Shown: positions 34,232 to 47,351 of the stretch, in pieces
Numbering within the stretch: the stretch's first letter is position 1
Layout: each line of letters opens with the position of its first letter
Assembly (NCBI RefSeq): GCF_003315035.1
Contig: NZ_QNRE01000001.1
Location: forward strand, 593,224-657,223
Length of the DNA: 64,000 nt
Origin: Nocardia puris
GTDB lineage: Bacteria; Actinomycetota; Actinomycetes; Mycobacteriales; Mycobacteriaceae
Direction: 5' to 3'
The notes under the pieces: generated by a model
Database searches by the model: none
What the model was told of the DNA's origin: nothing
The model's input: the letters and a program-made list of their open reading frames with translations, nothing else
Position numbers and translations under genes: made by a program

Positions 34232-34789
34232 GTGAAGAACCGTTCGATTCGCGCCGCGATCGCCCTGGTGGCGACCGCGTCGGCACTCGCCTTGGGCGCG
34301 TGCAGCAGCTCCGACGACGACTCGTCCACCGGCTCCGCGGCCACCACCTCGCCCGCGGGTCAGTTCGAGGAGGGCAAGAGCGAGGAGGCCACGGTGGAGG
34401 GCGAGGCGCCCGCCACCACCACGCCGCCGAACCTGCCCAAGCCGACGGTCGAGGAGCTCAACGAGCGCATCAACAAGGCGTTCGACCCGTCGGTCGGCAC
34501 CGAGGAGAAGATCTCCTGGATCCAGGACGCCGAGCGCGACCCCCAGCTGGTCGACAAGCTGGTCGAGGCGGCCAAGCAGAACGACGTGACGGTGCAGATC
34601 ACCAACGTCGGCGACCCGAGCGAAGGCAAGCTGAAGGCCGACGCGGATGTCACCATCGGCGGCCAGCCGGTGGAGAACTCCTTCGTCGAGTTCGTGGCCG
34701 AGGGCGACACCTGGAAGGTGTCGCACCAGTTCACCTGCAATATCGTGCGCGCCGCGAAGCTCGACTCGGCGGCCTGCCAGGCGCAGTAA
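34232..34789 (+). CDS. Lipoprotein with MTB12-like domain
   Basis: This 185-residue exported lipoprotein has signal peptide residues 1-23 and lipobox LGAC with lipid-modified Cys24. A Ser/Thr/Glu/Pro-rich linker follows. The folded part (residues about 70-185) starts KPTVEELNERINKAFDPSVG and ends SHQFTCNIVRAAKLDSAACQ, reminiscent of the mycobacterial low-molecular-weight antigen MTB12. Two cysteines near the end may pair. GTG 34232 has AGGGGAA upstream. Its role is unknown; surface location is clear. Confidence 0.78.
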   Translation: MKNRSIRAAIALVATASALALGACSSSDDDSSTGSAATTSPAGQFEEGKSEEATVEGEAPATTTPPNLPKPTVEELNERINKAFDPSVGTEEKISWIQDAERDPQLVDKLVEAAKQNDVTVQITNVGDPSEGKLKADADVTIGGQPVENSFVEFVAEGDTWKVSHQFTCNIVRAAKLDSAACQAQ

Positions 34790-34807
34790 CGCCCGTCGTG
34801 ACGACAT

Positions 34808-34844
34808 GAGAAGCGCCGGAAGGCATTGCCTTCCGGCGCTTCTC
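34808..34844. terminator. Bidirectional hairpin terminator between the lipoprotein gene and rnj
   Basis: A perfect 17-bp stem (34808-34824 with 34828-34844) with a 3-nt loop lies between two converging genes, 19 nt after one stop and 15 nt before the other. There is no T-run, but mycobacterial-type terminators often lack one. Confidence 0.8.
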
Positions 34845-34858
34845 GCGTGTGCGGGGGG

Positions 34859-38601
<3,743 letters not shown>

Positions 38602-38699
38602 TCAGCGAAACGCCTCGACACCCGACGTCCCCGTCGTGCGATCCAGGTGGCCGACGGATCTGTCCGACGGGATCCGTCGGACGCGGACCCGGCCCGCGT

Positions 38700-39890
38700 T
38701 CACAGCAGCGGGGCCAGGTCGCCGCGCTCGCCGATCACCACGTCGTCGAGCTCCAGCCAATCGGCCATCTCGCGCAGCGAAATACGCAGCGCCGCGGCGA
38801 CTTCCGGTGTGTCGCGGCCCGGTTCGGCGAACGCGCCCGGGACCAGCAGGCGGCCGTTGGCGCGCTCGGCGCGCAGATCGACGCGGCCGACCAGTTCCCC
38901 GTTCAGAAGGAAGGGGAAGACGTAATAGCCGTGCACCCGTTTGGGTTCGGGGGTGTAGATCTCGATGCGGTAGTGGAAGTCGAAGATCCGCTCGGTGCGC
39001 GGCCGGAAGAAGATGAGCGGATCGAACGGGCACAGCAGCGCCGCCCCTTCGACGCGCCGGGGCGTGGCCGCCGCCGTGTGCAGGTAGGCGGGCTTGTCCC
39101 AGCCCGTCACCGTCACCGGCTCGAGTTCACCCGCGTCGACCAGGTCGGCGAGGGCGGGTTCGGTCTGGCTGCGGTGCAGGCGGTAGTAGTCGCGCAGGTC
39201 CGGTTCGGTGGCGATGCCGAGCGCGGTCGCGGCGCGGCGCACCAGCTCGCGGACGGCGTCCGCCTCGTCGGGCACGCGCGCCATCACCTCGGGCCCGACC
39301 ACGCGTTCGGCGAGGTCGTAGTGCCGGGCGAAGCCGACCCGTCGCGCGACCGACAGCGCGCCCGCCGCGAACAGCTGCTCGCAGATCATCTTGGTATCGC
39401 TGAGGTTCCACCACGACCCCTTCGGCCGCGGCTTGTCCATCTCCAGGTGCTTCTCCACCTCCCCCGCCGTCGCCGCGCCGACCTCGGTGATCACGTCGAG
39501 AATGTCGTCGCCGAGCGTGGGATTGCGCGCGACGATCTCCCGCATCCCCGCCCACCGCCCGTGCCGGTACTTCTCCATCCGCCACCGCATCAGCGGCCAG
39601 TCCTCCACCGGAATCAGCGCCGCCTCGTGCGCCCAATACTCCACCAACCGCCGCGGCCTGCGCGCGGTATCACTCCACGCCGCCTCATCCAGCAACGCCC
39701 GGTCGTACGCCCCGATCCGGCTGAACACCGGCGCATAGTGCGCCCGCACCACCGCCGACACCGAATCCAACTGCAACACCTGCGTCTTGCGCACCACATC
39801 CAGCACGGTCCGCCGCGTAGCCCGCCCCGGCCTCCTCTTCCCAAACCCCTGCGCCCCCAACGCAATCCGCCGCGCAGCCGCAGCACTCAC
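38700..39890 (-). CDS. YcaQ/AlkX-family winged-helix DNA glycosylase
   Basis: This protein of about 396 residues belongs to the HTH_42 family, whose E. coli member YcaQ unhooks DNA interstrand cross-links, and whose Streptomyces members give self-resistance to DNA-alkylating antibiotics. The conserved blocks are present: ALGAQGF, the active-site Q-x-D in VLQLDSVSAVVRAHY, then LVEYWAHEAALIP. PFDPLIFFRPRTERIFDFHYRIEIY and KRVHGYYVFPFLLNGELVGRVDL follow. GTG 39890 aligns with the family start; an open GTG at 39971 would add 27 low-complexity residues. It neighbours no obvious toxin cluster. Confidence 0.85.
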   Translation of the reverse strand: MSAAAARRIALGAQGFGKRRPGRATRRTVLDVVRKTQVLQLDSVSAVVRAHYAPVFSRIGAYDRALLDEAAWSDTARRPRRLVEYWAHEAALIPVEDWPLMRWRMEKYRHGRWAGMREIVARNPTLGDDILDVITEVGAATAGEVEKHLEMDKPRPKGSWWNLSDTKMICEQLFAAGALSVARRVGFARHYDLAERVVGPEVMARVPDEADAVRELVRRAATALGIATEPDLRDYYRLHRSQTEPALADLVDAGELEPVTVTGWDKPAYLHTAAATPRRVEGAALLCPFDPLIFFRPRTERIFDFHYRIEIYTPEPKRVHGYYVFPFLLNGELVGRVDLRAERANGRLLVPGAFAEPGRDTPEVAAALRISLREMADWLELDDVVIGERGDLAPLL

Positions 39891-39971
39891 CCCCTTCCCA
39901 CCGTTCGGCGCCCCACGCCGCCCCCGCGACCCCCCTACCGTCTCCACCTCGATACCCACCACGCCGCGCAC

Positions 39972-40545
39972 CCTACGTCAGCCCACCGACAGAAAACGCC
40001 CCGGCGCATTCGCTACGGCCACCGACCCGAGTCCCGAGATCAGATGATCCGGCCCTTGCGGTGCTCCGGTGCCTGTTCGGCAACATCCCTGACGGGTGCG
40101 CCGATCACGGAACGCGGCGAAAAGGCACCTGTCCGTCTACCGGTTCGAGGGCGTTCTCAGCGCCTCCGGAGGGCCGGGTCGAGCAGAGCCGGACGCCGGT
40201 GCGTCCGAGCGTTCGATACTGCATGAGCGGTGGGCCCTTCCGCCGGGCTGATCTGCGTCGGGCGCCGCGCTTCCTCTGACGTCATGAAAGCGGTATCGGC
40301 AACCTCTGCATATTCGCCGAGCAGGATCCACGCTACGACGCGCGCCGGCTCGTTGGCCTGCTCGTCACCGGCCTGCTCCGCCAGCCCGGCACATGACCTC
40401 GAGACGGCGTATCGACGAGGGGGCCGAGGCGGCAGTCCGCCACATCGGCGTACCGGACGACGCATCTATGAAGTGGAAGCGGCGTCGGGCGGGCAGCGCC
40501 ACGCGATCGATCCCTCCGACAGAACCCCGCACGGCGGGCATGCCC
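39972..40545. other. Long non-coding or decayed region
   Basis: These 574 bases separate the glycosylase from the degenerate kinase. No open frame has a recognisable domain. A minus-strand frame at 40157-40465 contains a fairly ordinary protein-like stretch (ARVVAWILLGEYAEVADTAF) without a good start or ribosome site. It could be a gene remnant. No tRNA, repeat or terminator is evident by eye. Confidence 0.4.
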
Positions 40546-41562
40546 TCAAGCGACGGAAACCGTTCCCGCCGTGTCGATCTCGGTCCGCCGATCGAGATCC
40601 GGCGCGTTCGCGAGAACAGTCGCGACGATCCGCCGCCCCATCGGCAGCACCCGCACGGTCACCGATCCGGCGTTCGCGGCGTCGAGTTCCTTTGTCGCCG
40701 CGTCGATCACGTTCTGCCGCACCCACCGCGGCACCCCCGCGAACCCGCCGTCGTCGAGGAGCACCACCTCCACACCGCGGGAGCGGGCACCGCGGGCGGC
40801 GGCGCTGAGTTCGTCGGTGACGAGTTGGGGCGCGCGCAGACCGTCGCGCAGTTCGGCTTCGAGCAGGCGGCACTGTTCGCGTTCGGCGGAGGTGAGTTCG
40901 GCGCCGTCGGCGATGCGCTCCAGGATGGGACGCGCGACCTTGTCCAGCCGAGCCAGCTGACGATCGCGCTCACCGTTCTCGGCGGCCATCGTCGCCTCGG
41001 CGGCGGCGCGCATCGTGGCTTCCTCGCGCAGCAGACGCAGGGAGCGCTGGGTCGGGCGCATGATCGCCGCACACACCGACACGCCCGCGACGGTCGCGAT
41101 CGGCACCATCGTGCCGAGCAATACCCGCCCGGCCACGCCCGCGGTCATGCCGACGCCCGCCACCACGGCGGCGACGCCGGCCATACCCACCCAGGCCGCG
41201 CCGAGCCGCCCGCGCAGCACCAGCACCGCCAGCACATACGAGGAGGCGAACGCCGACCACAGCGGTTTGGTCCAGTCCGCGTCGATCCGCGTGGTGGTCA
41301 GCGCGGTCGCGGCGGGTCCGGCGGCCATGACGAACACGGTGGCGGGCCAGGGCAGCGGATCGACCGGCACCACCAGCACCAGCACGCCCGCCACGACCAG
41401 CAGGCCCACCGCGATCGCGGCGTTCAGCGGCGCCCCGTCGTAGAAGGTGCGCGCCATGTACATCACGATGGTCACTTCGAGGATGAGCAGGAACAGCCAC
41501 GCCGCCGCGTCGCGCAGGCCGAGCAGATCCCGCAGTCCCACTTCGGAATCGGCGTCACCCAT
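40546..41562 (-). CDS. Membrane protein with degenerate histidine-kinase-like domain
   Basis: This 338-residue protein has five or six membrane helices in residues 22-170, then a helix rich in Glu/Arg/Ala (RLLREEATMRAAAEATM). A kinase-like ATPase shell follows: VIDAATKELDAANAGSVTVRVLP lies where the N box should be. The phospho-acceptor position reads LDKVARPIL rather than H-D, and no D-x-G-x-G is present, so it is probably a pseudokinase. It overlaps the true kinase by 8 nt and likely forms a heterodimer or modulates it. Start ATG 41562; GTG 41565 is adjacent. Confidence 0.7.
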   Translation of the reverse strand: MGDADSEVGLRDLLGLRDAAAWLFLLILEVTIVMYMARTFYDGAPLNAAIAVGLLVVAGVLVLVVPVDPLPWPATVFVMAAGPAATALTTTRIDADWTKPLWSAFASSYVLAVLVLRGRLGAAWVGMAGVAAVVAGVGMTAGVAGRVLLGTMVPIATVAGVSVCAAIMRPTQRSLRLLREEATMRAAAEATMAAENGERDRQLARLDKVARPILERIADGAELTSAEREQCRLLEAELRDGLRAPQLVTDELSAAARGARSRGVEVVLLDDGGFAGVPRWVRQNVIDAATKELDAANAGSVTVRVLPMGRRIVATVLANAPDLDRRTEIDTAGTVSVA

Positions 41563-42835
41563 CACTACCCCACACCAGAGTCACCGTCGTTCCCTCACCG
41601 GGCTGCGATTCCACGAAGGCCGCACCGCCCGCCAGCCGCCGCATCCGGCCGAGGATGCTCACCGAGATCCCCAGCCGGTCGGCCGGGACCTGCCCGGGAT
41701 CGAAGCCCGCGCCGTCGTCGCGGAAGACCACCCGGATGCCGCCCGCGCTCAACGTCACGGTCACCGACCGGTGCACCTCGCGTCCGGGCGTAGCGGCGTG
41801 GCGCAGGCTGTTGCGCACCGCCTCGGCCAGCGCGGCGGCCATGGCGCCCGCCGCGTCGACGGGCAGGCGCAGGTCGTCCACGCCGGGCCAGCGCCGCACC
41901 CCGAACTCGATCCCCGGATTCACCTCGTGCACGGCCGCGCGCAGGAACCCGACGGCCGCCTGGGCACCCAGCCGGTCGGGTTCGGCTTCGGTGCCGCGCA
42001 GTTCGTCCAGCTGGGCGAGGGTGCGTTCGGCCTGTTTGCGCAGCACCGGCGATTCGGTGCCGCCGCGCGAGGCGTCGAGCAGTGTGGACAGCACCGCGTC
42101 GTGGATGAGCGCGGCGAAGCGGGCGCGTTCCCGGTCGCGCGCGGCGGCGCCGGCCACCGCGGCGGCCCGGCTGCCCGCCAGCGTCGATTCCCGGTCCACC
42201 CGGGCCGCGGCGGCGCGCGCGAAGATGGCGCACCACAGGAACAGCGCGCACAGCCCGGCCGCCCTGGCGAAGTCGACGAACAGGGTGAACGCGGTGCCGT
42301 GCGGCAGGATGTACATGTTCGCGCAGGCGGCCAGCATCCCGCCGACCAGCAGATAGCCGATGGCGATCGCCGGTCGCCAGGCCAGGGCGGCGGCCAGCAC
42401 GCCGAGCGCGAAGATCCGGTACAACCACAGCGAGGTCGCGTCGGTCTCGGGCTGCTGATAGGCGATAATCAGCACCACCATCGCGGTGGGATACCCGACG
42501 GCCGCGACGCCCGCGACGGTCTGGATCACCCGCCTGCTCATCCGGGGCGAGACGGCGGCGAGCACCGCGAACGGCCCGAACACCAGCAGCATCGCGGCGA
42601 GCGTCCAGCCCACCGGCGCGAATCGGCTCTGATCGGCGATCTCGGGAATCTGCACCACAGCCGCGATGACGCCGGCCAGGCCGAAGGTCAGCCCGAGGCG
42701 GCGCAGGATGCGGTCGGACGCGGGCTCGTCCTCCCGGGTCGGGGACACCGCGGCGAACCCACGCCACCGGCGGGACGCCGGTGCGGCGGGGTCGGTCGCG
42801 AAACGTGCGGTGTCCAGCGTGCTGGACGAGATCAT
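41555..42835 (-). CDS. Membrane sensor histidine kinase (NarL-partner type)
   Basis: This 426-residue protein has about six membrane helices between residues 40 and 220. A HisKA_3-like helix carries FAALIHDAVLSTLLDA (His phospho-acceptor followed by Asp). The ATPase domain has an N box in ALAEAVRNSLRHA, G1 in FRDDGAGFDP and ISVSILGRMRRLAGG. The Met start at 42835 overlaps the response regulator stop (ATGA), so regulator and kinase are coupled. It phosphorylates the LuxR-type regulator upstream. The signal is unknown; the sensor part is embedded in the membrane with little outside. Confidence 0.85.
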   Translation of the reverse strand: MISSSTLDTARFATDPAAPASRRWRGFAAVSPTREDEPASDRILRRLGLTFGLAGVIAAVVQIPEIADQSRFAPVGWTLAAMLLVFGPFAVLAAVSPRMSRRVIQTVAGVAAVGYPTAMVVLIIAYQQPETDATSLWLYRIFALGVLAAALAWRPAIAIGYLLVGGMLAACANMYILPHGTAFTLFVDFARAAGLCALFLWCAIFARAAAARVDRESTLAGSRAAAVAGAAARDRERARFAALIHDAVLSTLLDASRGGTESPVLRKQAERTLAQLDELRGTEAEPDRLGAQAAVGFLRAAVHEVNPGIEFGVRRWPGVDDLRLPVDAAGAMAAALAEAVRNSLRHAATPGREVHRSVTVTLSAGGIRVVFRDDGAGFDPGQVPADRLGISVSILGRMRRLAGGAAFVESQPGEGTTVTLVWGSDG

Positions 42836-43530
42836 CCGCGCGGATGCCGCTCGGGTACCGGTAGCCATCCGTCCTCCACGGCCCGCTTGTAGAGGTCGGT
42901 CTTGGTGGGTGCGGGCCGTCCCGCGTCGGCGTACTTCTGCCGGATGCGGCCCAGGTAGTCGTTGACGGTCTGTTCGGACAGGCCGGTCAGCCGCGCCACC
43001 CTGGACGCCTTCTCACCGGAGGCGTAGAGGGTGAGCACCTCCTCCTGGCGCGGGCTCAGGCCCACGTCGGAGAGCTGCGGGTCGCCGTCGATGGCGGCGG
43101 CCCAGTCGGTGGTGACCACCTGTTCGCCCGACGCGGCGCGGCGCACCGCCGCGACGACGGTGGACGCGTCCTCGGACTTGCGCACCACGCCGAGCACGCC
43201 GGCGCGGGCCGCGGACCGCACCAGGAACGCGTTGTCCGCGCCGGTGAACACCAGTACCTCGACGCCGCGTTCGCGCAGCGCGCGCACATTGTCCTCGGGC
43301 GCGGAACCGTCGGCCAACCGCAGATCCAGCACCACCAGGTCCAGTTCGGGCCGTGGCCCGGTCGCGGCCAGCAGTTCCGGCACGGTTCCGGCAGTGTGCA
43401 CCAGTTCGAGGTCAGGTTCCGCCGCCAGCATCGCGGCGAGTCCGATCGCGACGGATTCGTGGTCTTCGACCAATGCGATCCGCCGCGGCGACTCGCCCCC
43501 TTCGGCCCTCGTCACCTCGACAACTCCCAT
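42832..43530 (-). CDS. LuxR/NarL-type response regulator
   Basis: This 232-residue regulator has a receiver domain (IALVEDHESVAIG acidic pocket, LVVLDLRLADG with phospho-Asp, and a Lys in VVRKSED). The C-terminal LuxR helix-turn-helix is LSPRQEEVLTLYASGEKASRVARLTGLSEQTVNDYLGRIRQ. It is the first gene of a three-gene operon with the kinase and pseudokinase. ATG 43530 has no good ribosome site; GTG 43515 five codons inside has GGGAG at 8 nt and may be the real start. The 345-nt region upstream could hold its own operator. Confidence 0.88.
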   Translation of the reverse strand: MGVVEVTRAEGGESPRRIALVEDHESVAIGLAAMLAAEPDLELVHTAGTVPELLAATGPRPELDLVVLDLRLADGSAPEDNVRALRERGVEVLVFTGADNAFLVRSAARAGVLGVVRKSEDASTVVAAVRRAASGEQVVTTDWAAAIDGDPQLSDVGLSPRQEEVLTLYASGEKASRVARLTGLSEQTVNDYLGRIRQKYADAGRPAPTKTDLYKRAVEDGWLPVPERHPRG

Positions 43531-43875
43531 CCCGAGCAACTCGCCCACAGTCCCCACCGCAATAACGTCACCTCGCAGTATGCCGGTCCGCGCGCACTCA
43601 TGGTCAGACACCAGAAATAAGGGGTGTCGGCGTTTCGCTCGTGGGTGCACAGATCTCGCGTCATGGGCCCGCGGGTGTGCCGGCACCGGATTCCTTCGCC
43701 GGCGCGGCGGTCTGCCGACGGCCCTAAGTGAATCCATTTAGGCGCCCGCGATTTGAGATGTGCCATCAGAAATCTGGGCCCAGTTCGGTACAGTACACGC
43801 AAGTGAATCTTGTATTGGTTCATCTCCTGGCGTGCGCGGCACCTCGGCCTGCACCCGGAACGGAAGAGTAGTGAC
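43531..43875. promoter_or_regulatory. Divergent region between the response regulator and TetR genes
   Basis: These 345 bases carry no supported gene. The part 43600-43830 is less GC-rich than average (GAAATAAGGGG, AATCCATTTAGG, CTTGTATTGG) and should hold both outward promoters. I could not identify a clean palindrome. Confidence 0.4.
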
Positions 43876-44499
43876 ATGCGCGCAGAGGGATGGCGAGAGG
43901 AACGCCGGCAGCTCATCCTCACTGTCGCGTCGGAGCTGTTCGCGGCCCGCGGCTATCACGGCACCGGCATGCACGATATCGCGCGCCTGACGCAGTGCTC
44001 CAAACCTGTTCTGTACAAGAGCTTCTCGTGCAAACTGGAGCTGTACCTGGCGGTCCTCGACCACCACGTCGCGACGTTGTCGACGGCGATCGGCGCGGCG
44101 CTGGCCACCGAATCCGGCAACCTGTTCCGCATCCAGGCCGCAGTCGGCGCGCTCTTCGACTTCATCGACTCGCAGTCCCAGGGCTTCCGGTTGATCTTCG
44201 AAGCGGACGTCCTCGACGAGCCCTCGGTCCAGTGGCGCGTCGACACCGCCGTCGACACCTGCATCACCCTGATCGCCGACGCGATCAGCCGCGACTCCCG
44301 CCTGGACCCCGTGCGCAGCCGCACGCTCGCGGCGGGCCTGGTCGGCGCCAGCCGCTACACGGCCCGCCACTGGCTCGAAGCGGGCCGCCCGATCCCCAAA
44401 CACGTAGCCGCCGACACCATCGTCGCCCTCTACTGGGGCGGCCTCTCTCAACTCCCCCTCACCCCCCACCACTGCGACCTCCCCGCCCGCATCGCCTGA
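43876..44499 (+). CDS. TetR-family transcriptional regulator
   Basis: This 207-residue regulator has the TetR N-terminal helix-turn-helix RRQLILTVASELFAARGYHGTGMHDIARLTQCSKPVLYKSF (split over residues 9-50). A helical ligand domain contains FDFIDSQSQGFRLIFEADV and a late ARHWLEAGR helix. It is of a kind often seen in lipid-metabolism control in mycolata. ATG 43876 is used. The next gene converges, so no target lies downstream; it may regulate itself or the divergent two-component operon. Confidence 0.85.
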   Translation: MRAEGWREERRQLILTVASELFAARGYHGTGMHDIARLTQCSKPVLYKSFSCKLELYLAVLDHHVATLSTAIGAALATESGNLFRIQAAVGALFDFIDSQSQGFRLIFEADVLDEPSVQWRVDTAVDTCITLIADAISRDSRLDPVRSRTLAAGLVGASRYTARHWLEAGRPIPKHVAADTIVALYWGGLSQLPLTPHHCDLPARIA

Positions 44500-44514
44500 C
44501 GGGGTCCAGAGGGC

Positions 44515-44967
44515 TCAGTCCATCAACTGGGCCGCGACGGTCGCGCCGAGTTCCCAGCACGCTTCCAGGTCGGCTTTGGCCGGCTTGCCCGAGACGGTCA
44601 CGTAGTCGGCGGCTTTGGTCCAGCCGAGGCCGGTGGTGATGCTGTCGACGGCGCGTTCGGCGCCTTCGGTGCCCTCGTTGCCGTGCAGGTACAGGCCGTA
44701 GGGGCGGGCGCGGGTGGAGTCGAGGCAGGGGTAGTAGAAGGTGTCGAAGGCGTGTTTGAGGGCGCCGGAGATGTAGCCGAGGTTGGCCGGGGTGCCGAGG
44801 AGGTAGCCGTCGGCCTCGAGGACGTCGACGGCGGTGACAGCCAGGGCGGCGCGGCGGACGAGTTCCACACCTTGGATCTCCGGATCGGTGGCGCCGGACA
44901 CCGCCGCCTCGAACATCGCCTGTGTGTGCGGGGACGGGGTGTGGTGGATGAGCAAGAGCCGGGCCAC
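44515..44967 (-). CDS. Flavodoxin-family protein (Rv2771c-like)
   Basis: This 150-residue flavodoxin-fold protein has the FMN phosphate loop LLLIHHTPSPHTQAM (residues 4-18), the isoalloxazine loop GTPANLGYISGALKHAFDTFYYP and a helical end. It may act as a small NAD(P)H-linked quinone or electron-transfer protein. It starts at GTG 44967, 6 nt after the membrane-protein gene. The order flavodoxin-membrane protein-dapB equals Rv2771c-Rv2772c-Rv2773c in M. tuberculosis. Confidence 0.85.
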   Translation of the reverse strand: MARLLLIHHTPSPHTQAMFEAAVSGATDPEIQGVELVRRAALAVTAVDVLEADGYLLGTPANLGYISGALKHAFDTFYYPCLDSTRARPYGLYLHGNEGTEGAERAVDSITTGLGWTKAADYVTVSGKPAKADLEACWELGATVAAQLMD

Positions 44968-44973
44968 TTTTCG

Positions 44974-46256
<1,283 letters not shown>

Positions 46257-46383
46257 CTACTGCTTGCCCGGCCCCCTCCCCCTCGTCGGTGCCGTGTGGT
46301 GACGGAGCGCACCCGACGTCGGATTGCCGCGTTGACGCATGTATAGGCGCGCATAGCGTCATACGTTCATCGCGGGCCCGTGG

Positions 46384-46809
46384 TCACTCCCAGGGGCACA
46401 CGACCGTCGCACCCACCGCCTCGAAGTCGCGCACATTCCGGGTGACGACCTCGAGTTCGTAGGACTCTGCCGTGGCGGCGAGCAGCGCGTCGGCGGGCGC
46501 GATCGCGCGGCCGGCCGAGTGCGCGCGCCCGAGCACCCTCCCCCACATCTGCGCGACGGTCTCGTCGACCGGCAGCAGGCGGCCGCTGAATCGCTCGACC
46601 AGCGCGACCGTCAACCATTCGACCAGCTGCCGCTTGCGCACCGAGTCGTCCAATCGTTCGATGCCCGTGCGGATTTCGCCGAGGGTGAGGACGCTCAGGT
46701 GCAGGCGGTCCTCGTCGGCCTCGTCGAGCCAGCGGACCAGGCCGGGGTTCGGACGCGGCCGCACCCATTCCGAGACGGCGCAGGTGTCGAGCAGGTACCC
46801 GGTCACCAT
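46384..46809 (-). CDS. VapC/FitB-type PIN-domain toxin
   Basis: This 141-residue PIN nuclease has the acidic active site in YLLDTCAVSEW (first Asp), LTLGEIRTGIE (Glu) and IAPADALLAATAESYELEVVTRNVRDF (Asp residues). It follows the FitB/VapC plan and would cleave RNA when free of antitoxin. ATG 46809 overlaps the antitoxin stop by 7 nt; GTG 46806 would give a 4-nt overlap. It begins the accessory island between dapB and the M16 peptidase gene. Confidence 0.9.
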   Translation of the reverse strand: MVTGYLLDTCAVSEWVRPRPNPGLVRWLDEADEDRLHLSVLTLGEIRTGIERLDDSVRKRQLVEWLTVALVERFSGRLLPVDETVAQMWGRVLGRAHSAGRAIAPADALLAATAESYELEVVTRNVRDFEAVGATVVCPWE

Positions 46810-47078
46810 TCCACGTCGCGCGCGCCGAGCCGCACGCGTTCGATGGACAGGTCGCTCTCGCGCAGCGGCGAGCGCGCGAGGAACTCGGCGAGGGTCCCGG
46901 ATCGGCGCGTCTTGCGACGCCACTCTTCGATCGGTACCACGACCGCGATCTCCCGCCCGTGCTTGCTGATCACCTGGGGCCCCTCCCTTTCCACCGTGTC
47001 GATCAATTCGGAGAACTTCGCCTTGGCGGTGGCGACCGGCCAGGCGACATCCGCCCGCACCTCGTCCGGATCCGGCAT
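46803..47078 (-). CDS. Phd/YefM-type antitoxin
   Basis: This 91-residue antitoxin has an N-terminal Phd/YefM DNA-binding fold (WPVATAKAKFSELIDTVEREG) and VISKHGREIAVVVPIEEWRR. A flexible C-terminus that wraps the toxin includes LAEFLARSPL. It is translated just before the toxin with overlap, as usual for such pairs. A 6-3-6 palindrome lies about 40 nt upstream and probably serves autoregulation. Confidence 0.9.
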   Translation of the reverse strand: MPDPDEVRADVAWPVATAKAKFSELIDTVEREGPQVISKHGREIAVVVPIEEWRRKTRRSGTLAEFLARSPLRESDLSIERVRLGARDVEW

Positions 47079-47119
47079 GAGTCACCCCTTCGCGACGATC
47101 GCGCCCGATACGACCATTC

Positions 47120-47134
47120 TGACCACTCTGGTCA
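47120..47134. promoter_or_regulatory. Candidate operator of the toxin-antitoxin pair
   Basis: TGACCA-CTC-TGGTCA is a perfect 6-bp inverted repeat with a 3-bp spacer. A further GACCA half-site at 47112-47116 lies nearby. It sits 42-56 nt upstream of the antitoxin start, where antitoxin or complex binding would repress the operon. Confidence 0.6.
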
Positions 47135-47351
47135 TAGTCGAGAGTAGCAGCCGATCACCCACCGCACCAAGCGTTTCGGCGAGCGCCCACACCGCGTGGG
47201 GCGGCTCGCTCCGGCCGAGAGTGCGCGGCATCGCCGACGACTTCCGGACACACGTTCGACACCGAGCGCGTACCCGAGCTCCGCACCCCCGACAACGCGC
47301 CGACCTCGACCGGCCCCCGCGCGACTCAGGGACACGCACTGAACCGAACCC

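Noticed and set aside
40157..40465. 102-codon minus-strand frame with a plausible protein-like centre
   Set aside because: No ribosome site, low-complexity ends and no recognisable domain. Kept only as a possible remnant.
44390..44510. Strikingly C-rich run at the end of the TetR gene
   Set aside because: It is explained by normal coding with C-ending codons. No repeat unit or structure is evident.
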